Positions 58,084 to 60,832 of a stretch of 60,832 nucleotides of DNA are shown piece by piece; position 1 is the stretch's first letter, and every line of letters starts with the position of its first letter. A model generated the notes under the pieces. That model saw nothing but the letters and a program-made list of their open reading frames with translations. It was not told the origin of the DNA and did no database searches. Both the position numbers and the translations under genes were made by a program. This DNA comes from Acidimicrobiia bacterium. GTDB lineage: Bacteria; Actinomycetota; Acidimicrobiia; Acidimicrobiales; Bin134. The stretch spans positions 1 through 60,832 of the forward strand of contig VYCQ01000005.1 in assembly GCA_009843865.1 (NCBI GenBank). Reading direction: 5' to 3'.

Positions 58084-58992
58084 TCATTGGTTGTCTTTTA
58101 GTGGTCGGATGAGTACTTCTTGCGCAACAGAAGCTACCAATTCGCCCGAGCGGGCCCATGCCGTACCCCATGCTAAGCCTCGGGCGTTGGAGGCCGAGTG
58201 AGATATTTGGTCGAGAAAGATCCAGTCGTCCATTTTCAAGGGATGATGGAACCACAAGGCATGGTCCAAGCTGGCGGTTTGAAAGTTGATTTCATAGTCG
58301 AGCATCGGAAGGGCCCTGATGGCTGTGTCCAACACTGTTAGGTCGCTGGCATAGGTGAACATGCAGATGTGCAGCACGGGTTCGTCGGGAAGTGTGCCGG
58401 TGGCACGTATCCAAGCTTGCACCTTAGGTTCGCAGTTTTTGCCTTGCTCACGGGGTGAGCTATTTACGTAGCGGACTTCTATGGGGCACATCATCTGACC
58501 GTCTTTAGCTTTGGCTAAAGGCATACCTTCCACGATGAATGGTTCAAGCTCCTCGGGTGCGGGGATGTCGCTAGGTAAGGGTGTTTGGTGTTCGTATCCT
58601 TCTTCATGACGTTGAAATGAGGCGGACATAATAAAGATGGCCCGCCCGTGTTGCATGGCCACGACACGCCGCGTAGTGAATGATTTCCCATCGCGCACTC
58701 GTTCTACCTTGTAGAGCAAGGGTGTTTTCATGTCGCCCGGGTGGATGAAGTAGGCGTGAAGGCTATGCACTGATCGCTTTTCTACGGTGCGAGAGGCCGC
58801 CACTAGTGCTTGACTTGCTACTTGGCCACCGAACACTTTTTGGCGATCTTCCATGGAGCTGACACCTTGAAAGGTGTCTTCTTCGATGTGCTCTAAGTCC
58901 AATAACTTGGTAAGGCTATTTACATCATTGTTATTTATATCATTGCTATTTATATCGTGATTTATATTATTAGTCATGGATATTTGAGCCAT
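58084..58992 (-). CDS. tesB: acyl-CoA thioesterase II (TesB-like)
   Basis: A 302-residue double-hotdog thioesterase. VFGGQVASQALVAASRTVEKRSVHSLHAYFIHPGD (about 55-90) and the C-terminal SLDHALWFHHPLKMDDWIFLDQISHSASNARGLAWGTAWARSGELVASVAQEVLIR are the TesB pattern, with the conserved Asp of the catalytic region. The first 27 residues (NNINHDINSNDINNNDVN) are unusual and come from a 12-15 bp tandem repeat at 58918-58971. ATG 58992 is used; the domain proper begins near residue 27, so a later start is possible. Confidence 0.9.
   Translation of the reverse strand: MAQISMTNNINHDINSNDINNNDVNSLTKLLDLEHIEEDTFQGVSSMEDRQKVFGGQVASQALVAASRTVEKRSVHSLHAYFIHPGDMKTPLLYKVERVRDGKSFTTRRVVAMQHGRAIFIMSASFQRHEEGYEHQTPLPSDIPAPEELEPFIVEGMPLAKAKDGQMMCPIEVRYVNSSPREQGKNCEPKVQAWIRATGTLPDEPVLHICMFTYASDLTVLDTAIRALPMLDYEINFQTASLDHALWFHHPLKMDDWIFLDQISHSASNARGLAWGTAWARSGELVASVAQEVLIRPLKDNQ
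58918..58971 (-). repeat. short tandem repeat in the tesB 5' coding end
   Basis: On the plus strand the units are ATTTACATCATTGTT, ATTTATATCATTGCT, ATTTATATCGTG and ATTTATATTATT: four tandem units of 12-15 bp, all multiples of three. They encode the Asn-rich N-terminus of the thioesterase. Unit lengths are consistent with replication slippage that preserved the reading frame. Confidence 0.7.
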
Positions 58993-59115
58993 GGGGATTT
59001 GAGCCTACTGCGTGAATGTATAGCTTAAGCGGGTCATGTTGAAGTGGGCCGTGTTTGAGAGGGCGAGGTAAGTTTCGACATGGTACAGCGTGCCACGGTA
59101 CGCTGAAAGACTCTC

Positions 59116-59616
59116 ATGTCATCGTTTTTGTCTTTGTTAGGATCAGCCCGAGCCCATGTGATGTATAACTGGGGGCGTTTGGTGCGCTATGGCGGCACCT
59201 CGGCTGTTGGGGTTGTGTTGGGTCAGACCCTCTTGCGGGTGGGTTATGACTTGTTAGGGTGGTCGGCTTTGGTGGCAAACCTGTTGGCATTCGTCGTTGC
59301 CAACATTCCTGTTTATCATCTGAATCGCTTATGGGTGTGGGACAGATCAGGCCCAAGCCATTGGGGACGTGAGGTGTTGCCGTTTTGGCTGGTTTCGTTC
59401 GTTGGTTTGGCTCTGTCTTCGCTGGCTGTGGGCTTGATTGACAGGGTTACCGATAATGGTTGGTTCATTACCGTGTCGTCGGTGGGGGCGTTTGGCACTG
59501 TGTGGTTAGTGAAGTATGCGGCGTGTGACCGTTATCTGTTTGGGCCTGCTATGTCGGGCAAGTTGCAACAGGCTCAAACGTCTACGGCGCAAACATCACC
59601 TGCGCAAACTTTGTGA
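59116..59616 (+). CDS. GtrA-like membrane protein
   Basis: A 166-residue protein with four TM helices (about 25-45, 50-70, 85-108, 115-135), fitting the GtrA/DPMS family: RYGGTSAVGVVLGQTLLRVGYD, then NLLAFVVANIPVYHLNRLWVW and FGTVWLVKYAACDRYLF. GtrA proteins help flip polyprenyl-phosphate sugars or modify cell-envelope polysaccharides. The C-terminal tail has a 5-residue repeat (QTSTAQTSPAQT). It precedes a methyltransferase by 22 nt on the same strand, so both may act in envelope glycan modification (inference). Confidence 0.8.
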   Translation: MSSFLSLLGSARAHVMYNWGRLVRYGGTSAVGVVLGQTLLRVGYDLLGWSALVANLLAFVVANIPVYHLNRLWVWDRSGPSHWGREVLPFWLVSFVGLALSSLAVGLIDRVTDNGWFITVSSVGAFGTVWLVKYAACDRYLFGPAMSGKLQQAQTSTAQTSPAQTL

Positions 59617-59638
59617 TACCTGTGGTTGGTGAAGGCGG

Positions 59639-60319
59639 ATGGATTCTCGTCGTCAAGCCTTAGTTGAATCTATACGCGGGTTTATGACTCTTGATGAGGG
59701 GTTGGCATTGTATCGGGCCGCTTGTGGTTTGGAGGCGCAAGGCCCTCTGTTGGAGGTGGGTAGTTATTGTGGGCGTTCAGCGGTGTATTTGGGTGATGCC
59801 GCTCAGAGGCAGGGTCGACTGCTGTTTGCGGTAGATCATCATAGGGGTTCTGAGGAGAATCAAGCCGGTTGGGAGTGGCATGATCCTGATCTGATTGATT
59901 CAGAGTCAGGGCTCATTGATACGTTGCCCCACTTTCGGCGTAACATGTTAGCGGCGGGTTTGGAATGCAGTGTGGTGGCATTAGTGGGCGATTCGGTGGC
60001 TATCGCCAAGAACTGGTCCACACCCCTAGCTTTTTTGTTCATCGATGGGGGTCATAGTGTTGTCGCCGCCCACAACGATTATGAGAACTGGGTTCCCCAT
60101 GTGGCACCGGGTGGACTATTAGCCATCCACGATGTGTTCTCCAATCCAGCTGAGGGCGGCCGTCCTCCTTATGAGATCTATTGCCGAGCTAAAGAATCAG
60201 GCGATTTTGTTGATGTTGCGACAACCGGTTCTTTGCGGGTGCTCAGGAGAGCTTGGCGATCTCGGGATACTCGTTGGGGTCGGGTTCGGAGTTTAGGAAT
60301 GCGTCAAGCATCTCGGTAG
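59639..60319 (+). CDS. class I SAM-dependent methyltransferase (Methyltransf_24 type)
   Basis: A 226-residue methyltransferase. LLEVGSYCGRSAVYLGDAAQ is the SAM-binding motif (about 37-56), LLFAVDHHRG contains the acidic loop, and the family core FLFIDGGHSVVAAHNDYENWVPHVAPGGLLAIHDVF is intact. It resembles small-molecule or sugar O-methyltransferases of polysaccharide gene clusters. Its last 25 residues (basic, RRAWRSRDTRWGRVRSL) overlap the 3' end of the convergent rpiB-like gene by 77 bp. Confidence 0.85.
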   Translation: MDSRRQALVESIRGFMTLDEGLALYRAACGLEAQGPLLEVGSYCGRSAVYLGDAAQRQGRLLFAVDHHRGSEENQAGWEWHDPDLIDSESGLIDTLPHFRRNMLAAGLECSVVALVGDSVAIAKNWSTPLAFLFIDGGHSVVAAHNDYENWVPHVAPGGLLAIHDVFSNPAEGGRPPYEIYCRAKESGDFVDVATTGSLRVLRRAWRSRDTRWGRVRSLGMRQASR

Positions 60320-60665
60320 CTACATCGGCCGAGGTGAGACGCAGGCTCATGGCTAAAACGTTGGCATCGTTCCAACGGCGGGCCCCATGGGCGGTCTTCG
60401 CGTCGGTACACAGGGCGGCTCGCACGCCAGCGACCTTATTAGCCGCGATGGACACCCCGGTTCCCGTCCAGCAGCACACCACTCCAAGGTCCGCGCTGCC
60501 GTCTGTAACTGCTTTGCCGACAGCTTGGCCCACATCGGGCCAAGCTGCGCCTTCGGTAGTGGTTGTCACAATGTGGTGGCCGCTGTTGGTCAAGTGCTGC
60601 TTGATAGCGGCAGTTAAGGCAGTGGCCTGATCGGTTCCAAAAGCGATACGCATTTCACTTGCCAT
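60243..60665 (-). CDS. RpiB/LacAB-family sugar-phosphate isomerase
   Basis: A 140-residue protein. MRIAFGTDQATALTAAIKQHL, GVVCCWTGTGVSIAANKVAGVRAALC and RRWNDANVLAMSLR define the family. Two differences from classic RpiB stand out: the motif CGTG is CWTG, and the ring-opening His in HNDANVL is Trp (WNDANVL). It therefore belongs to a variant subfamily whose substrate may differ from ribose-5-phosphate. ATG 60665 or 60653 may be the start. It overlaps the convergent methyltransferase by 77 bp. Confidence 0.85.
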   Translation of the reverse strand: MASEMRIAFGTDQATALTAAIKQHLTNSGHHIVTTTTEGAAWPDVGQAVGKAVTDGSADLGVVCCWTGTGVSIAANKVAGVRAALCTDAKTAHGARRWNDANVLAMSLRLTSADVATEMLDAFLNSEPDPNEYPEIAKLS

Positions 60666-60707
60666 GACCAGAGCGTACTTTGTCAAGCACGCTCTGCGAG
60701 GAAGTAG

Positions 60708-60832
60708 TTATTTGAGGATGCGTATCGGGCCTAGATAGCGGGCGACTGTGGTGTCGGCGGTTAGAAGCGTTAATGCTTCGGCATGAGCTTGGGCGATCAG
60801 TAGGCGGTCGAAAGGGTCTTTGTGAATAGGGG
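60708..60832 (-). CDS. PIN-domain (VapC-like) protein, C-terminal fragment cut by window edge
   Basis: The last 40 residues of a protein running off the window. On the minus strand they read PIHKDPFDRLLIAQA and then EALTLLTADTTVARY, matching the C-terminal conserved block of PIN-domain toxins (HxDPFDRLLIAQA, then TAD with the catalytic Asp). It ends at TAA 60708-60710. This suggests a type II toxin-antitoxin pair whose antitoxin would lie to the right of the window. Confidence in the family is high; the toxin role is inferred. Confidence 0.8.
   Translation of the reverse strand, partial: PIHKDPFDRLLIAQAHAEALTLLTADTTVARYLGPIRILK

Noticed and set aside
56576-58255. Longer start (58255) for the sugar-dehydrogenase lipoprotein
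   Set aside because: The extra 73 residues overlap the thioesterase gene and would hide the lipoprotein signal peptide, which starts cleanly at ATG 58036.
1-60832. CRISPR arrays, insertion sequences, rRNA genes
   Set aside because: No regularly spaced repeats, transposase genes, terminal inverted repeats or rRNA sequence were seen.

Overview
This window looks like chromosomal DNA of an actinobacterium, most likely an uncultured aquatic member of the Acidimicrobiia. The lineage rests on actinobacterial markers: a WhiB-family iron-sulfur regulator, an MshA-like mycothiol glycosyltransferase, the DUF2017-ClpS pair, a small helix-turn-helix gene directly after proC, oligoribonuclease, and a menaquinone-type respiratory chain with split cytochrome b. 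Base composition appears moderate and GTG and TTG starts are common. The order-level placement is inference.

The window is dominated by respiration. From the left: the 5' part of a tRNA-Glu gene (minus), an NfeD/stomatin pair, DUF2017-clpS-ctaA on the minus strand, and divergently ctaB. Next comes a three-gene module (4545-7696) whose first two genes are paralogues of cytochrome oxidase subunits I and III. The subunit I paralogue has lost every heme and copper ligand. It is followed by a complete caa3-type oxidase (ctaC with fused cytochrome c, ctaD, ctaE, ctaF), the assembly factor ctaG, and serS. From 14.2 to 23.3 kb lie ccdA-tlpA-whiB, orn, dut, an RsbW-like protein, aspartate dehydrogenase, an ammonium transporter, a lipoprotein, tRNA-Lys, a MoaD-like protein and mshA. 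A compact type II restriction-modification cassette of the MvaI/BcnI type (23584-25070) follows an AT-rich leader and was probably acquired horizontally.

From 25.1 to 32.8 kb are proC, a small DNA-binding protein, a SAM hydroxide adenosyltransferase, and a tetrapyrrole cluster (precorrin-2 dehydrogenase, hemA, hemC, cobA-hemD fusion, hemL) that lacks hemB. A CTG-initiated geranylgeranyl-reductase-like gene (probable menaquinone reductase) and a membrane cytochrome c form a minus-strand pair. Diverging from them is a very long plus-strand operon: an unknown membrane protein, a two-cluster ferredoxin, split cytochrome b, Rieske protein, diheme cytochrome c, a second unknown membrane protein, and all fourteen nuoA-N genes. 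The right end carries a sugar-dehydrogenase-like lipoprotein, acyl-CoA thioesterase, a GtrA-like protein, a methyltransferase, an RpiB-like isomerase and the 3' end of a PIN-domain gene.

Read together, complex I feeds menaquinol, possibly with a saturated side chain, to a bc-type complex with unusual extra subunits. Electrons then pass through membrane-attached cytochromes c to the caa3 oxidase. The heme, heme A and thiol-redox genes needed to build these enzymes lie nearby. The most unusual items are the ligandless oxidase paralogue module, the ferredoxin and unknown proteins inside the bc operon, a repeated PEHLL motif at the N-termini of two bc-locus proteins, and two genes that appear to start with CTG.
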